Positions 36,097 to 45,769 of a stretch of DNA of 64,000 nt are shown here, in pieces. A program made the position numbers and the translations under genes. Location: assembly GCF_014164585.1 (NCBI RefSeq), contig NZ_JACJFM010000019.1:1-64000 (forward strand), written 5' to 3'. The stretch comes from Oceanospirillum sediminis. GTDB taxonomy: Bacteria; Pseudomonadota; Gammaproteobacteria; Pseudomonadales; Halomonadaceae. Within the stretch, counting starts at the first letter, position 1; the number at the start of each line of letters is the position of its first letter. Under the pieces are notes generated by a model. That model saw only the letters and a program-made list of their open reading frames with translations, was not told the DNA's origin and searched no databases.

Positions 36097-37326
36097 ATGG
36101 CTCTTTACGTTCAGAAGTTTGGTGGTACCTCTGTAGGCTCCATCGAGCGTATCAAAGCTGTTGCTGAGAAGGTAAAAGGTTACCGTGACGAAGGCCATGA
36201 TGTTGTTGTTGTGGTCTCGGCTATGAGCGGTGAAACCAACCGTCTGATCGCACTGGCTAATGAAATTAATGATGATCCGACTCCCCGTGAGATGGATATG
36301 CTGGTTTCGACCGGGGAGCAGGTCACTATTGCTCTGTTGTCGATGACGCTGAATCATATGGGGTGTCCGGCTATTTCCTATACCGGCTCCCAGGTCAGTA
36401 TTGTGACTGACAGCTCCCATACCAAAGCTCGTATTAAGAAAATTGATGACGATAAGATTCGTAATGACCTGAATCTGGGGCGTGTCGTGGTTGTGGCAGG
36501 CTTCCAGGGTGCGGATGAAGAAGGCAATATCACAACACTGGGTCGTGGCGGTTCTGATACCACTGGTGTGGCTCTGGCCGCTGCCCTGAAAGCCGATGAG
36601 TGCCAGATTTTCACCGATGTTGATGGTGTCTACACCACGGATCCGAGGGTTTGCTCAAAAGCGAAGCGCCTGGAAACGGTTACGGTTGAAGAGATGCTGG
36701 AGCTTGCCAGTCTGGGCTCCAAAGTGCTGCAAATTCGATCTGTTGAGTTTGCGGGTAAATACAATGTTCCACTTCGGGTTCTGTCCAGTTTTCAGGATGG
36801 CCCGGGTACTCTGATTGTTGCTGAGGAAGTCGACGCAATGGAAGAACCTCTGATCTCTGGTATCGCCTTTACGGCGAATGAAGCTAAACTGACGGTGCTG
36901 AATGCGCCAGATATGCCGGGTGTTGCTTCCCGAATCCTGGGACCTGTAGGCGATGCTAATATTGAAGTGGACATGATTGTTCAGAACGTGGCTCCGGACG
37001 GAAAAACCACTGACTTTACTTTCACGGTTGCCCGTGGTGATTATAAAAAAGCTATGGGTGTACTGGAAGGTGTTGTTGAAGAGATGGGCTCCGGTGAAAT
37101 TTCCGGTGATAATGGAATCGCTAAAGTGTCTCTGGTCGGTGTGGGGATGCGCTCTCACGCTGGCGTTGCCAGTAAGATGTTTAAGGTGCTGTCGGATGAG
37201 GGGATTAACATCCGCATGGTATCCACTTCAGAAATTAAGATTTCTGTTGTGATTGATGAGAAGTTTATGGAGCTTGCGGTACGTGCATTGCACACTGCGT
37301 TTGGTCTGGATAAGGAAGAAGACTGA
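36097..37326 (+). CDS. lysC: Aspartate kinase (LysC type, two ACT domains)
   Basis: 409 residues: kinase domain with KFGGTSVG at the N-terminus (about 6-13) and [16 protein letters not shown], then two ACT domains (about 265-330 and 345-405) for feedback by lysine and threonine. It phosphorylates aspartate at the head of the lysine/threonine/methionine pathway. The same gene order (alaS-lysC-csrA) is known from Pseudomonas. Single stand-alone kinase, not fused to homoserine dehydrogenase. Confidence 0.97.
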   Translation: MALYVQKFGGTSVGSIERIKAVAEKVKGYRDEGHDVVVVVSAMSGETNRLIALANEINDDPTPREMDMLVSTGEQVTIALLSMTLNHMGCPAISYTGSQVSIVTDSSHTKARIKKIDDDKIRNDLNLGRVVVVAGFQGADEEGNITTLGRGGSDTTGVALAAALKADECQIFTDVDGVYTTDPRVCSKAKRLETVTVEEMLELASLGSKVLQIRSVEFAGKYNVPLRVLSSFQDGPGTLIVAEEVDAMEEPLISGIAFTANEAKLTVLNAPDMPGVASRILGPVGDANIEVDMIVQNVAPDGKTTDFTFTVARGDYKKAMGVLEGVVEEMGSGEISGDNGIAKVSLVGVGMRSHAGVASKMFKVLSDEGINIRMVSTSEIKISVVIDEKFMELAVRALHTAFGLDKEED

Positions 37327-37347
37327 AACAGCTTTTGAACTTTCATC

Positions 37348-37383
37348 CAGGGTCTACTTTAATTAAGTCAGGCCCTGTTTTTT
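37348..37383 (+). terminator. lysC terminator
   Basis: Stem CAGGGTCT / AGGCCCTG (8 pairs, one G-T) with a 15-base loop and a TTTTTT run. Confidence 0.6.
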
Positions 37384-37611
37384 GAGCCAGCCCCTGTTCT
37401 TTGCTGATTATGTGTAAATTCTGTACAAAGCAGTATATTTTTTCTGTGAAATCAGGGTAAATTAATGATACATAATGCAGGAAACAGTTGAGCCAGGTGT
37501 GTTTTAACGCATAATATGCGCTTGATCTGACAAGATGGCCTCTACATCCATCTTTTTATGCTGCTGCCTCAGAATGGTAGCAGTACCCCGAGGAGATAAG
37601 GAGATTCAACC

Positions 37612-37803
37612 ATGTTGATTTTAACCCGCCGCGTTGGCGAAACCCTGATGATTGGTGATGAAGTTACTGTAACTGTGCTGGGTGTTAAAGGTAACCAGGT
37701 ACGCATTGGTGTAAATGCACCGAAAGAAGTGGCTGTTCACCGTGAAGAGATTTATCAGCGCATTCAGCGTGAGAAAGAAGGCTCAGAGCAGGGTGATTCA
37801 TAA
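37612..37803 (+). CDS. csrA: CsrA, RNA-binding carbon storage regulator
   Basis: 63 residues, the full CsrA/RsmA dimer chain with the conserved [31 protein letters not shown] and the Arg/Glu-rich tail. It binds GGA motifs in mRNA leaders to repress translation, e.g. of motility or biofilm genes. Its own leader carries a GGAGATAAGGAG purine run and may be autoregulated. A 285-bp region with a few A/T-rich tracts precedes it. tRNA genes follow. Confidence 0.98.
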   Translation: MLILTRRVGETLMIGDEVTVTVLGVKGNQVRIGVNAPKEVAVHREEIYQRIQREKEGSEQGDS

Positions 37804-37882
37804 GTTACGATAAAATAACTAAAAAACTTTAACAAAGTTATAGACATCCCGGAAAACTATGGTATAGTTTGCGCCGTGTTTC

Positions 37883-37975
37883 GGAGAGGTGGCCGAGAGG
37901 CTGAAGGCGCTCCCCTGCTAAGGGAGTATAGAGTTTGTAGCTCTATCGAGGGTTCGAATCCCTCCTTCTCCGCCA
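37883..37975 (+). tRNA. tRNA-Ser(GCT)
   Basis: 93 nt with encoded CCA. Acceptor GGAGAGG/CTTCTCC, anticodon arm with GCT in CCCTGCTAAGGG, long class II variable arm, T-loop GGTTCGAATCC. Discriminator G. Identical copy at 38279. Confidence 0.98.
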
Positions 37976-37985
37976 CATCATTTGC

Positions 37986-38062
37986 CCGCTCGTAGCTCAG
38001 CTGGATAGAGTACCTGGCTACGAACCAGGCGGTCGGAGGTTCGAATCCTCCCGAGCGGGCCA
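37986..38062 (+). tRNA. tRNA-Arg(ACG)
   Basis: 77 nt with encoded CCA. Acceptor CCGCTCG/CGAGCGG, anticodon ACG (CCTGGCTACGAACCAGG) read as ICG after deamination. Discriminator G. First of four copies. Confidence 0.98.
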
Positions 38063-38134
38063 TTTATCAGATGTGGTAGTGTTTACGACTTTCAATAAAG
38101 TCAGGCATCTTGTGCCAGAGTTTTAAAGTTTTGC

Positions 38135-38211
38135 CCGCTCGTAGCTCAGCTGGATAGAGTACCTGGCTACGAACCAGGCGGTCGGAGGTTCGAATCCTCC
38201 CGAGCGGGCCA
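38135..38211 (+). tRNA. tRNA-Arg(ACG)
   Basis: Identical in sequence to the copy at 37986, with CCA. Followed directly by a rho-independent terminator that ends the first tRNA transcript. Confidence 0.98.
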
Positions 38212-38218
38212 TTCTTAG

Positions 38219-38249
38219 AAAAGCCAGAGTTTATACTCTGGCTTTTTTT
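38219..38249 (+). terminator. Terminator within the tRNA cluster
   Basis: Stem GCCAGAG(T) / (A)CTCTGGC with flanking AAAA and TTTTTTT, 7 bp after the second Arg tRNA. It divides the cluster into two transcripts unless the second Ser has only read-through. Confidence 0.9.
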
Positions 38250-38278
38250 CCGTTGTTACGGAACATCGTTTTTGTTGT

Positions 38279-38371
38279 GGAGAGGTGGCCGAGAGGCTGA
38301 AGGCGCTCCCCTGCTAAGGGAGTATAGAGTTTGTAGCTCTATCGAGGGTTCGAATCCCTCCTTCTCCGCCA
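38279..38371 (+). tRNA. tRNA-Ser(GCT), second copy
   Basis: Identical to the tRNA at 37883-37975. Part of the duplicated 185-bp unit. Confidence 0.98.
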
Positions 38372-38381
38372 CATCATTTGC

Positions 38382-38458
38382 CCGCTCGTAGCTCAGCTGG
38401 ATAGAGTACCTGGCTACGAACCAGGCGGTCGGAGGTTCGAATCCTCCCGAGCGGGCCA
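38382..38458 (+). tRNA. tRNA-Arg(ACG), third copy
   Basis: Identical to the other Arg tRNAs, in the duplicated Ser-Arg unit. Confidence 0.98.
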
Positions 38459-38530
38459 TTTATTCCTGACTATCAGAAATAAAAGTAAAGCATTATATTT
38501 ATGCTATTTACTTTTATCTGTTTGTTTTGT

Positions 38531-38607
38531 CCGCTCGTAGCTCAGCTGGATAGAGTACCTGGCTACGAACCAGGCGGTCGGAGGTTCGAATCCTCCCGAG
38601 CGGGCCA
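38531..38607 (+). tRNA. tRNA-Arg(ACG), fourth copy
   Basis: Same body; the base before the acceptor differs (T instead of C), which confirms the acceptor begins at 38531. A terminator follows. Confidence 0.98.
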
Positions 38608-38613
38608 TTATTG

Positions 38614-38647
38614 AAAAGCCGGAATCATTGTTGATTCCGGCTTTTTT
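38614..38647 (+). terminator. End-of-cluster terminator
   Basis: 14-bp stem AAAAGCCGGAATCA / TGATTCCGGCTTTT with loop TTGT and TTTTTT, between the last tRNA and converging dusC. Confidence 0.92.
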
Positions 38648-38702
38648 GTGTCTGATATTCCCCAATCTGAGATCGGGGGAGGCTTTTACGGAAAAGTCTC
38701 AT

Positions 38703-39830
38703 TCAGTTGCTTAGTCTTTGGTTGAAGTCAGCTGGCAAGCGACTGGCAAATAGTCTGTCCCCTCTGGCTGTTGATTCAATCAGTTCAAGCATGGGTTCTG
38801 CTTTGATGCAGGTTTTGGCCTGATTAAACAGAGTATCCATCCTGGGGTCCTGTTTCTTCATCATAGCCAGCCATTGTTTGCCTCTGGATATCAGATATTT
38901 TTCAGGGCAGTGATTCTGCTCAATTTGCCATAAATAGAGCAAGATTACTGCGGCGAGATCTGCTTCAGTGGGCTTTTCATTGATATCATGGCGAATTCTG
39001 TAGGCCAGATAAGGATCGGCCAGTAATCCGCGTCCAATCATGACATCCTGACAACCACTGACTTCCCGGCACCTGTGGTAATCCTCAATGCTCCAGACCT
39101 CGCCGTTGGCAATAATAGGGATGCGGGCTTTTTCTCTGATACGTGCCAGCCATTCCCAGTGTGCGGGTGGTTTGTAACCTTCGATTTTGGTTCTGGCGTG
39201 GACGGTCAGTTCGGATGCGCCGCCATCTTCTATTGCCGCCAGATTTTCAAACACCAGGCTTTTATCTTCATAGCCCAGGCGCATCTTGGCCGTCAGTCGT
39301 CCGTGAGTATCTGCCAGAGCCTGAGCTGAAGCCGATACTATCCGATGAACGTCATCCGGCGTTTGTAGTAATACTGCTCCTCCTTTATGACGATTGACAG
39401 TTTTGGCCGGACAGCCAAAATTAAGGTCGATCACTTCAGCTCCCAGAAGTGCTACCGCCTTGGAGGCGTGGCGGGCAATCAGTGGAATATTGTTTCCCAG
39501 TAGCTGCAGGTGTACCGGTGTCTGACTATTTGTTCTGCTGTGTTGTAGTAGCTCCGGGCAGATTTTTTTAAAGGCTCTGGCGGGCTGAAGCTGATTGGTG
39601 ACTCTGAGAAATTCCGTCACACAGAAGCTGATGCCACCTATTGCGCTGATAATCTGTCGGACATGGAAATCGACGGTACCTTCCATTGGGGCCAGGGCTA
39701 TACGGTCTGTATATGGTATTGCAGGCGGTTGTCTGGTATGAGAGTCCGTGGACTCTTTGGAAACAAGGGGCATCTGAAAATCACTGTAGTCGTTAAGTAA
39801 AAGAGATAGGCTGATGTTGATAGAAGTCAT
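38703..39830 (-). CDS. dusC: tRNA-dihydrouridine synthase DusC
   Basis: A 375-residue FMN enzyme that reduces uridine 16 in the tRNA D-loop. Conserved APMEGTVDFHVRQ, DLNFGCPAKTVNRHKGGA (catalytic Cys in NFGCPAK), VHARTKIEGYKPPAHWEW and IGRGLLADP. Subfamily DusC is indicated by APMEGV/T-type and the ALxNPWxP variants. It is about 50 residues longer than the E. coli enzyme because of an N-terminal extension; an in-frame ATG at 39773 would shorten it by 19. It converges with the tRNA cluster. Confidence 0.93.
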   Translation of the reverse strand: MTSINISLSLLLNDYSDFQMPLVSKESTDSHTRQPPAIPYTDRIALAPMEGTVDFHVRQIISAIGGISFCVTEFLRVTNQLQPARAFKKICPELLQHSRTNSQTPVHLQLLGNNIPLIARHASKAVALLGAEVIDLNFGCPAKTVNRHKGGAVLLQTPDDVHRIVSASAQALADTHGRLTAKMRLGYEDKSLVFENLAAIEDGGASELTVHARTKIEGYKPPAHWEWLARIREKARIPIIANGEVWSIEDYHRCREVSGCQDVMIGRGLLADPYLAYRIRHDINEKPTEADLAAVILLYLWQIEQNHCPEKYLISRGKQWLAMMKKQDPRMDTLFNQAKTCIKAEPMLELIESTARGDRLFASRLPADFNQRLSN

Positions 39831-40143
39831 GCCTGCTCAGGAGATGCAATGATATAACGTCTTCAGGATAAGGGAATCATCTGAATGAGTCCTGGTAACT
39901 TTTAGTCTGCATTTTTCTGTTTGTTTTGCCGAAGTTGACCTGTTAGTCCTGCTAATTGTCTGCAGTTTCCCGGTATTTTATTGCCAGGTTCCCGGAATCA
40001 GGGTAAATTAGCAGCGCCCTGGTGTCTGTGTGGTGGGCGAGAGCACAGGTTCATCAGGGTTCGCTGCAAGAGGCACAATAAAAGAGAAGGCAGACTCTTA
40101 GTCAAAGTCTGACCCATCTGAAAACTAAACGAGGAATGGCTTA
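39831..40143. other. dusC-oadG intergenic region
   Basis: 313 bp upstream of oadG with no gene. It contains G/C-rich segments able to fold (around 40011-40065) and a weak inverted repeat CAGACT/AGTCTG at 40092-40112, followed by a GAGGAATGG ribosome site. A structured leader is possible but no known riboswitch is recognised. Confidence 0.35.
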
Positions 40144-40395
40144 ATGCAACCTTCTGAGCTGATCTCCGAAGGCATCAGTCTGATGCTTTTCGGTATGGGG
40201 TTTGTTTTTTTGTTCCTGACCCTGCTGGTTTATGCAACACAGGCAATGTCAAACGTTGTCCAGAAATACGCAAAACCGGCTCCGGCAGAGACAAAAAGTA
40301 AACCGGCTCCTGCAAGCGCATCTGCTGCTGGCAGTAACGATGAGCTGATTGCTGTAATGACTGCAGCGGTTCATAAGTTCCGATCAGGCAAATAA
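40144..40395 (+). CDS. oadG: Oxaloacetate decarboxylase gamma subunit
   Basis: 83 residues with one transmembrane helix (about 15-36) and a Pro/Ala-rich cytoplasmic linker, ending in a short C-terminal helix where Zn-binding His is found in homologues (AAVHKF). It assembles OadA with the OadB Na+ channel. First gene of oadGAB. Confidence 0.9.
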   Translation: MQPSELISEGISLMLFGMGFVFLFLTLLVYATQAMSNVVQKYAKPAPAETKSKPAPASASAAGSNDELIAVMTAAVHKFRSGK

Positions 40396-40451
40396 GAGCA
40401 GACGCTTTTTTAGCCAATAAAAACTCATGATTAATGGAAAGGCCAATACCC

Positions 40452-42227
40452 ATGACCGAGTCCAAAAAACCACTAGGCATTACTGATGTTGTGCTCCGTG
40501 ACGCACATCAGTCTTTGTTTGCGACCCGCCTGCGTCTTGACGATATGCTTCCTATTGCAGAGAAGCTGGATAAAGTAGGTTTCTGGTCATTAGAATCCTG
40601 GGGAGGAGCGACTTTTGACTCCTGCATTCGCTACCTGGGAGAAGATCCGTGGGACCGCATTCGCGAACTGAAAAAGGCGATGCCTAATACCCGTCATCAA
40701 ATGTTGCTGCGTGGCCAGAACCTGCTGGGCTACCGTCATTATGCTGACGATGTGGTTGATAAGTTTGTTGAGCGTGCTGCGACTAACGGTGTGGATGTGT
40801 TCCGTGTTTTTGACGCGATGAACGATCCACGTAACCTGCAGCGTGCACTCGAAGCCGTTAAGAAAGTAGGTAAGCACGCGCAAGGTACGTTGTCTTACAC
40901 TACAAGTCCGGTTCATAACCAGGAAGCCTGGGTTAGCCTGGCGAAGCAGATCGAAGATATGGGTGCAGACTCTATCGCGATCAAAGATATGGCGGGCATT
41001 ATGACGCCATACGATGCTTATGAACTGGTATCTCGCCTGAAAGCGGAAACAGATCTGGAGGTTCAGCTGCATGCGCATGCGACTTCTGGTCTGTCCGATA
41101 TGACCATCCTGAAAGCGGTAGAAGCCGGTATTGACCGTGTTGATACGGCGATCTCTTCCATGTCCATGACCTATGGTCACACAGCGACTGAATCCGTTGT
41201 TGCTGCCCTGCAAGGCACTGACCGCGACACCGGTATCGATCTGCTGCTGCTGGAAGAAATTGCGGCTTACTTCCGTAAAGTGCGTAAGAAATACGCGAAG
41301 TTTGAAGGTGCCCTGCGTGGTACTGACTCCCGTATTCTTGTGGCACAGGTACCTGGCGGCATGCTGACCAATATGGAAAGCCAGCTGCGTGAACAGGGTG
41401 CAGGAGACAAGTTCGATGAGGTGCTGGCTGAGATCCCGCGTGTACGTGAAGATCTGGGGCACATCCCTCTGGTAACGCCAACCTCTCAGATTGTAGGTAC
41501 TCAGGCAGTACTGAATGTACTAACCGGTGAGCGTTATAAGAGCATCTCCAAAGAGACTCAGGGTATCCTGAAAGGTGAATACGGTGCCGCACCTTCTGCT
41601 TACAATGCAGAGCTGCAGGCTAAAGTACTGAATGGTGCTGAGCCAATCACCTGTCGTCCGGCAGATCTGCTGGAAGCCGAAGTGGATAAACTGACTGCTG
41701 AGCTGAACGATCTGGCAAAAGAGAAGGGTTTTAACCTGGCTTCTGAGTCTATTGATGACGTTCTGACTTATGCCCTGTTCCCGCAAATCGGTTTGAAATT
41801 CCTGGAAAACCGTGGCAACCCTGATGCATTCGAACCTGTTCCAACCGAAGAAGAAGGTACTAAAGCTGTGAGCAAGAATACTGGTCCTGAAGTTTACACC
41901 ATCACCGTTAATGGCCAGAACTACGTAGTTCAGGTAACTGAAGGTGGTGATATCACTAATATCGCACCGGCAGCAGCTTCTGCGGCAGCACCGGCTCCTG
42001 CGGCGCCAGCAAGTGGTGGTGCTCCTGTAGCCGCGCCTCTGGCGGGTAACATCTTTAAAGTACTGGTTAATCCGGGTCAGGCTGTTCAGGAAGGTGATGT
42101 TGTCATCATTCTGGAAGCGATGAAGATGGAAACTGAAGTACGTGCGCCACGCGCTGGTACTGTTGGTTCTGTAGATGTTCGTGAAGGCGATGCGGTTGCT
42201 GTTGGCGACACGCTGCTGACTCTGTAA
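40452..42227 (+). CDS. oadA: Oxaloacetate decarboxylase alpha subunit
   Basis: 591 residues from ATG 40452. N-terminal carboxyltransferase TIM barrel with [11 protein letters not shown] (about 10-20) and metal-binding HAHATSG, the conserved carboxylase domain, an Ala/Pro hinge (about 510-530) and the C-terminal biotinyl domain with EAMKMETE (biotin on the Lys). Transfers CO2 from oxaloacetate to biotin, which OadB decarboxylates while exporting Na+. An in-frame ATG at 40434 is less favoured. Confidence 0.96.
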   Translation: MTESKKPLGITDVVLRDAHQSLFATRLRLDDMLPIAEKLDKVGFWSLESWGGATFDSCIRYLGEDPWDRIRELKKAMPNTRHQMLLRGQNLLGYRHYADDVVDKFVERAATNGVDVFRVFDAMNDPRNLQRALEAVKKVGKHAQGTLSYTTSPVHNQEAWVSLAKQIEDMGADSIAIKDMAGIMTPYDAYELVSRLKAETDLEVQLHAHATSGLSDMTILKAVEAGIDRVDTAISSMSMTYGHTATESVVAALQGTDRDTGIDLLLLEEIAAYFRKVRKKYAKFEGALRGTDSRILVAQVPGGMLTNMESQLREQGAGDKFDEVLAEIPRVREDLGHIPLVTPTSQIVGTQAVLNVLTGERYKSISKETQGILKGEYGAAPSAYNAELQAKVLNGAEPITCRPADLLEAEVDKLTAELNDLAKEKGFNLASESIDDVLTYALFPQIGLKFLENRGNPDAFEPVPTEEEGTKAVSKNTGPEVYTITVNGQNYVVQVTEGGDITNIAPAAASAAAPAPAAPASGGAPVAAPLAGNIFKVLVNPGQAVQEGDVVIILEAMKMETEVRAPRAGTVGSVDVREGDAVAVGDTLLTL

Positions 42228-42257
42228 GTCCTGCTGTAAATAACGAGGTTGACTTAA

Positions 42258-43559
42258 ATGGAACAACTTTTGAGCTTATGGCAGGGCTCGGGTCTTTACA
42301 ATATGGGTTTTGGACAGCTGTCGATGATCCTCATCTGTCTGGTCCTGCTGTATCTGGCAATTGTAAAGAACTTCGAACCTCTGTTGCTGGTTCCAATCGG
42401 TTTTGGTGGCCTGCTGGCTAACATTCCTGAAGCCGGGCTGGCTTTGTCTGCTGCAGAGCAGGCTGTGCATATGGCCCAGCCAGAAGTACTGGCGTCAATT
42501 GCTCAGGTACTGGGTGCCAATAGTACAGATCCTGAGGTTTTGCTGCATCTGGTGCACGACGCTAAGCCCAGCGCTTATGCGGCGGCTCAGCTGGCAGCCC
42601 AGGATGCGGGTTACTCGAATGGTATGCTGTACAGCTTCTATTCCGTAGCGATTGCCAGTGGTATTGCACCTCTGGTTATCTTTATGGGCGTGGGTGCTAT
42701 GACTGACTTTGGTCCTTTGCTGGCCAACCCTAAGACTCTGTTCCTGGGGGCTGCTGCTCAGTTCGGTATCTTCGCAACTGTACTGGGTGCGGTAGGTCTG
42801 TCTGCTCTGGGGCTGATGGACTTCTCTGTGCAGCAGGCTGCGGCAATCGGTATTATCGGTGGTGCGGATGGCCCTACGTCTATTTATGTAGCAAGCCTGC
42901 TGGCACCTGAATTGCTGGGTGCTATTGCAGTAGCATCTTACTCTTACATGGCTCTGGTGCCTCTGATTCAGCCGCCTATCATGCGCGCGCTGACGACGCC
43001 GGAAGAACGTAAGATTGAGATGGTTCAGCTGCGTACTGTATCTAAGACTGAGAAGATTGTATTCCCTCTGGTTCTGCTGATACTGGTCGCTTTGTTGCTG
43101 CCAGATGCAGCGCCACTACTGGGTATGTTCTGCTTCGGTAACCTGATGAAAGAAACGGGTGTTGTTGATCGTCTGAGTGATACGGCTCAGAACGCACTGA
43201 TTAACATCACAACGATTTTTCTGGGGCTGTCGGTCGGCTCTAAGCTGATGGCCGAGAAATTCCTGGCTGTAGAAACTCTGGGTATTCTGGCTCTGGGTAT
43301 CGTAGCATTCGGTATTGGTACTGCTTGTGGTGTGATCATGGCGAAGCTGATGAATCGCGTGGTTGCGACTCCGGTGAACCCGCTGATTGGCTCTGCAGGT
43401 GTATCGGCTGTGCCTATGGCAGCACGTGTATCCAACAAACTGGGGCTGGAATACAATCCCCACAACTTCCTGCTCATGCACGCTATGGGCCCGAACGTTG
43501 CGGGTGTTATCGGTTCCGCCGTTGCTGCAGGTGTGATGATCAAGTATCTGGGTGGGTAA
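42258..43559 (+). CDS. oadB: Oxaloacetate decarboxylase beta subunit, Na+ pump
   Basis: 433 residues, about 9-11 transmembrane segments, with the GADGPTSIY and Na+-site helix signature ([16 protein letters not shown], about 196-211) and a conserved C-terminal [15 protein letters not shown]. It couples decarboxylation of carboxybiotin to outward Na+ pumping. OadGAB gives the cell a Na+ motive force during growth on C4-dicarboxylates, a trait common in marine and anaerobic bacteria. A hairpin follows. Confidence 0.96.
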   Translation: MEQLLSLWQGSGLYNMGFGQLSMILICLVLLYLAIVKNFEPLLLVPIGFGGLLANIPEAGLALSAAEQAVHMAQPEVLASIAQVLGANSTDPEVLLHLVHDAKPSAYAAAQLAAQDAGYSNGMLYSFYSVAIASGIAPLVIFMGVGAMTDFGPLLANPKTLFLGAAAQFGIFATVLGAVGLSALGLMDFSVQQAAAIGIIGGADGPTSIYVASLLAPELLGAIAVASYSYMALVPLIQPPIMRALTTPEERKIEMVQLRTVSKTEKIVFPLVLLILVALLLPDAAPLLGMFCFGNLMKETGVVDRLSDTAQNALINITTIFLGLSVGSKLMAEKFLAVETLGILALGIVAFGIGTACGVIMAKLMNRVVATPVNPLIGSAGVSAVPMAARVSNKLGLEYNPHNFLLMHAMGPNVAGVIGSAVAAGVMIKYLGG

Positions 43560-43587
43560 TTTAACACCCTGATCATCTGAACCTCAG

Positions 43588-43619
43588 GAAGGCCTTGGAG
43601 TGAAAACTCCGAGGCCTTC
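43588..43619 (+). terminator. oadB terminator
   Basis: 14-bp stem GAAGGCCTTGGAGT / ACTCCGAGGCCTTC with a GAAA tetraloop. It isolates oadGAB from the next operon. Confidence 0.75.
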
Positions 43620-43688
43620 TGCGTTTATAGCTGTTGCTATTTATGTGTCTGATTTGTAAAAACACCTGAATATCCACTCTATTAAGCA

Positions 43689-43717
43689 TTTTCACTCAGG
43701 TAAGATAACGCCATAAT
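43689..43717 (+). promoter_or_regulatory. Candidate sigma-70 promoter of the ZorAB-like operon
   Basis: -35 TTTTCA (43689-43694), 17-base spacer, -10 CATAAT (43712-43717), 29 bp before the ATG of the ZorA-like gene. It fits the consensus at 4/6 and 5/6. Confidence 0.5.
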
Positions 43718-43745
43718 AGGCATTCATTCTGAGTAAGCGATAGTC

Positions 43746-45017
43746 ATGGATCTGTTAACGACTTTTTCTCCTCTCACACTGGTGGTGATACTGATTATTG
43801 TCAGCCTGACCATCTATTTTCATGGGCCGGTTTACTCTCTGAGAACGGTCAATGTGGCACCTTCTATTCTGACCAGTATTGGTATTTTTGGTACATTCCT
43901 TGGTGTTGCACTGGGTTTAATGGATTTTGATTCCACTGATATTGAAGGCAGTGTTCCACCTCTGATTGAAGGTCTTAAAACGGCGTTCTGGTCTTCTATT
44001 GCCGGTTTGTTAGCAGCGATGACAATTAAGTTACGTCATGTTCTGAATCATGTACGTAACTATGAGACAGAAACAAAATATACCGGAGCGACAGTAGATG
44101 ACCTGGCGACTCTGCTGGGAGATATTCGCCTGATTCTTAATAACTCAGGGCTGGCAGATATCGGGGCGCGAATGGAGTCCTCAACGCAAGGGCTGGAGCG
44201 GCATCTGGGCAGACTTGAACAGGTTATCGGTCAGTATCAGCAGGAAATGGTGGATGCTAACAGTCATGCTCTGACGTCTGCTATTTCTGATCTCATGAAT
44301 AGCTTTAACGATAAGATTACGGTGCAGTATGGTGATAATTTTCGTCAGTTGAATGAAGCCGTTGGTCTGATGGTACAGTGGCAGGACAATTATAAAGGTG
44401 AGCTGGCTAAGCTGCTGGAGCAGCAGAAAGCTAATGGGGATGTGCTGGATAAAGCAACCGATGCCTACAGAACTATGGTACAGCATACCCAGGCGTTTAA
44501 TGATGTGTCCGAGAAGCTGGGTGATGTTATGTCAGGTCTTCAGCAACAATCTGATTCATTGGGTGCATATCTGGAGAGTCTGGCTAATCTGGTCAGTAAA
44601 GCATCGGATGGTCTGCCAGCACTGGAGGGGCGTGTTATGGCACTGACAGAAGAATTGGCAGCAGGCATCAGTGAAAGCCATCGTCAGATGAATCATCTGC
44701 TAACTCAGACCGCGGATACTATTGAGCAGACGGTGATTACAGTGAATCAGCAGCTGGTGGATGATATGCAGAAAGTGAATGCCAGTCAGAATGATATGCT
44801 TGTCAGAATGCTGGACAGAAATGAACAACAGCTGGTGCGTATGGATAGTGCGATGGAGAAAGAACTGACTCATGCTTTACAGACGTTTGGTTGTCAATTG
44901 ACTGCGCTGTCTGAGAAGTTTGTCAGTGATTATCTGCCACTGACTGAAAAGCTGAAAAAAGTGGTTGAAATGGCTGGTCGTTTGCCGGATCAGGCTGAGC
45001 GGAAGGGTAAGTCGTGA
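43746..45017 (+). CDS. ZorA/MotA-like ion-channel motor subunit with long coiled-coil tail
   Basis: 423 residues. Three transmembrane helices: about 9-26, 38-60 and 76-95. The second carries GIFGTFLGVALGL and the third a LKTAFWSSIAGLLAA segment, the signature of MotA/TolQ/ExbB proton channels and of ZorA in the Zorya anti-phage system. From about 130 to 415 the chain is a long helical, Gln/Leu-rich coiled coil that would extend into the cytoplasm. ZorA proteins have such tails, though often longer. It has GTGA overlap with the next gene. No flagellar, Tol or Ton genes are near, so a MotA or TolQ role is unlikely. Whether it defends against phage is not shown by the sequence. Confidence 0.75.
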   Translation: MDLLTTFSPLTLVVILIIVSLTIYFHGPVYSLRTVNVAPSILTSIGIFGTFLGVALGLMDFDSTDIEGSVPPLIEGLKTAFWSSIAGLLAAMTIKLRHVLNHVRNYETETKYTGATVDDLATLLGDIRLILNNSGLADIGARMESSTQGLERHLGRLEQVIGQYQQEMVDANSHALTSAISDLMNSFNDKITVQYGDNFRQLNEAVGLMVQWQDNYKGELAKLLEQQKANGDVLDKATDAYRTMVQHTQAFNDVSEKLGDVMSGLQQQSDSLGAYLESLANLVSKASDGLPALEGRVMALTEELAAGISESHRQMNHLLTQTADTIEQTVITVNQQLVDDMQKVNASQNDMLVRMLDRNEQQLVRMDSAMEKELTHALQTFGCQLTALSEKFVSDYLPLTEKLKKVVEMAGRLPDQAERKGKS

Positions 45018-45769
45018 ATCGTCTGGATCAGCCTCAGAGTGAGGATGATAACCTGAATGCTGAAGAAGGGGCTCATTGGGTTGCGGTCAGTGACCTTATG
45101 GCCGGGCTGATGATGGTTTTTCTGCTGGTTGCTGTGGCTTATATGGTCATTCTGGAACGGGAGACTGAGAAAATTAAGCAGGTGGCCCTGCTGTATCAGA
45201 ATCTTAGGGAACAGCTGTACCAGGATCTGTATCAGGAATTTAAAGATGATCTGCCACGCTGGGGGGCTGAGCTTAAAGCTGAAGATCTGAGTCTGCAATT
45301 CTATAATACTGACGTCATGTTTGACCTGGGTAAATCGTCTTTACAGCCTGAGTTTAAAGAGATTCTGGCAGATTTTTTCCCCCGTTATACCCGGATTATT
45401 ACTTCAGAAAAATATCGGGATGATATTTCGGAAGTGCGTATAGAAGGGCATACATCCAGTGACTGGACTAATGCCAGAACACCTGATCAGGCTTATATCA
45501 ATAATATGCGCCTGTCTCAGGCCCGGACGCGCTCTACTCTGGGGTATTTGCTGGCCTTGCCTGAGGTGGAGTATGAGAAAGAGTGGCTGAAAGCTCAACT
45601 GACAGCCAATGGTTTATCCTCTTCCCGGTTGGTGCTTAATGATGATCGCTCAGAAAATGGTGAGCGATCAAGGCGAGTGGAATTCAGGCTGGTGACAGAC
45701 GCGGATTCCAGGATTCGGGAAATTTTGCAGGAGTTTCTGGATGATGACAGAGGTGTGGCTGAACAATGA
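45014..45769 (+). CDS. ZorB/MotB-like OmpA-domain motor subunit
   Basis: 251 residues. A single transmembrane helix (about 28-48) with D27 at its start (VSDLMAGLMMVFLLV), matching the ion-binding Asp of MotB and ZorB; then a linker and a C-terminal OmpA-type peptidoglycan-binding domain (about 110-245) with EGHTSSDW, MRLSQARTRSTLGYLL and SRRVEFRLV. GTG start overlaps the previous stop (GTGA) behind an AAGGG ribosome site; the next gene overlaps its stop by ATGA. It should be the stator/anchor that pairs with the ZorA-like protein. Confidence 0.78.
   Translation: MNRLDQPQSEDDNLNAEEGAHWVAVSDLMAGLMMVFLLVAVAYMVILERETEKIKQVALLYQNLREQLYQDLYQEFKDDLPRWGAELKAEDLSLQFYNTDVMFDLGKSSLQPEFKEILADFFPRYTRIITSEKYRDDISEVRIEGHTSSDWTNARTPDQAYINNMRLSQARTRSTLGYLLALPEVEYEKEWLKAQLTANGLSSSRLVLNDDRSENGERSRRVEFRLVTDADSRIREILQEFLDDDRGVAEQ

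Larger units (their letters stand above)
38279..38463 (+). repeat. Second unit of a 185-bp perfect direct repeat (first unit 37883-38067)
   Basis: The tRNA-Ser, the CATCATTTGC-type spacer, the tRNA-Arg and 5 trailing bases are identical to 37883-38067, offset by 396 bp. No substitution was seen, so the duplication is recent or kept identical by gene conversion. Confidence 0.95.

Noticed and set aside
37857-38063. 68-residue reading frame antisense to the tRNA-Ser/Arg genes, and its copy at 38256-38459
   Set aside because: These frames read through the complement of tRNA genes and give the GGFEPPTAWFVARYSIQLSY-type peptide known as a frequent tRNA-antisense artefact.
40434-40451. Upstream ATG of oadA
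   Set aside because: Adds six residues not seen in OadA; the ATG at 40452 fits the conserved start and has a purine-rich site.
43746-45769. Reading the ZorA/ZorB-like pair as flagellar MotA/MotB
   Set aside because: The long coiled-coil tail, absence of MotA cytoplasmic loop features and lack of flagellar neighbours argue against; the ZorAB-like reading is more consistent.
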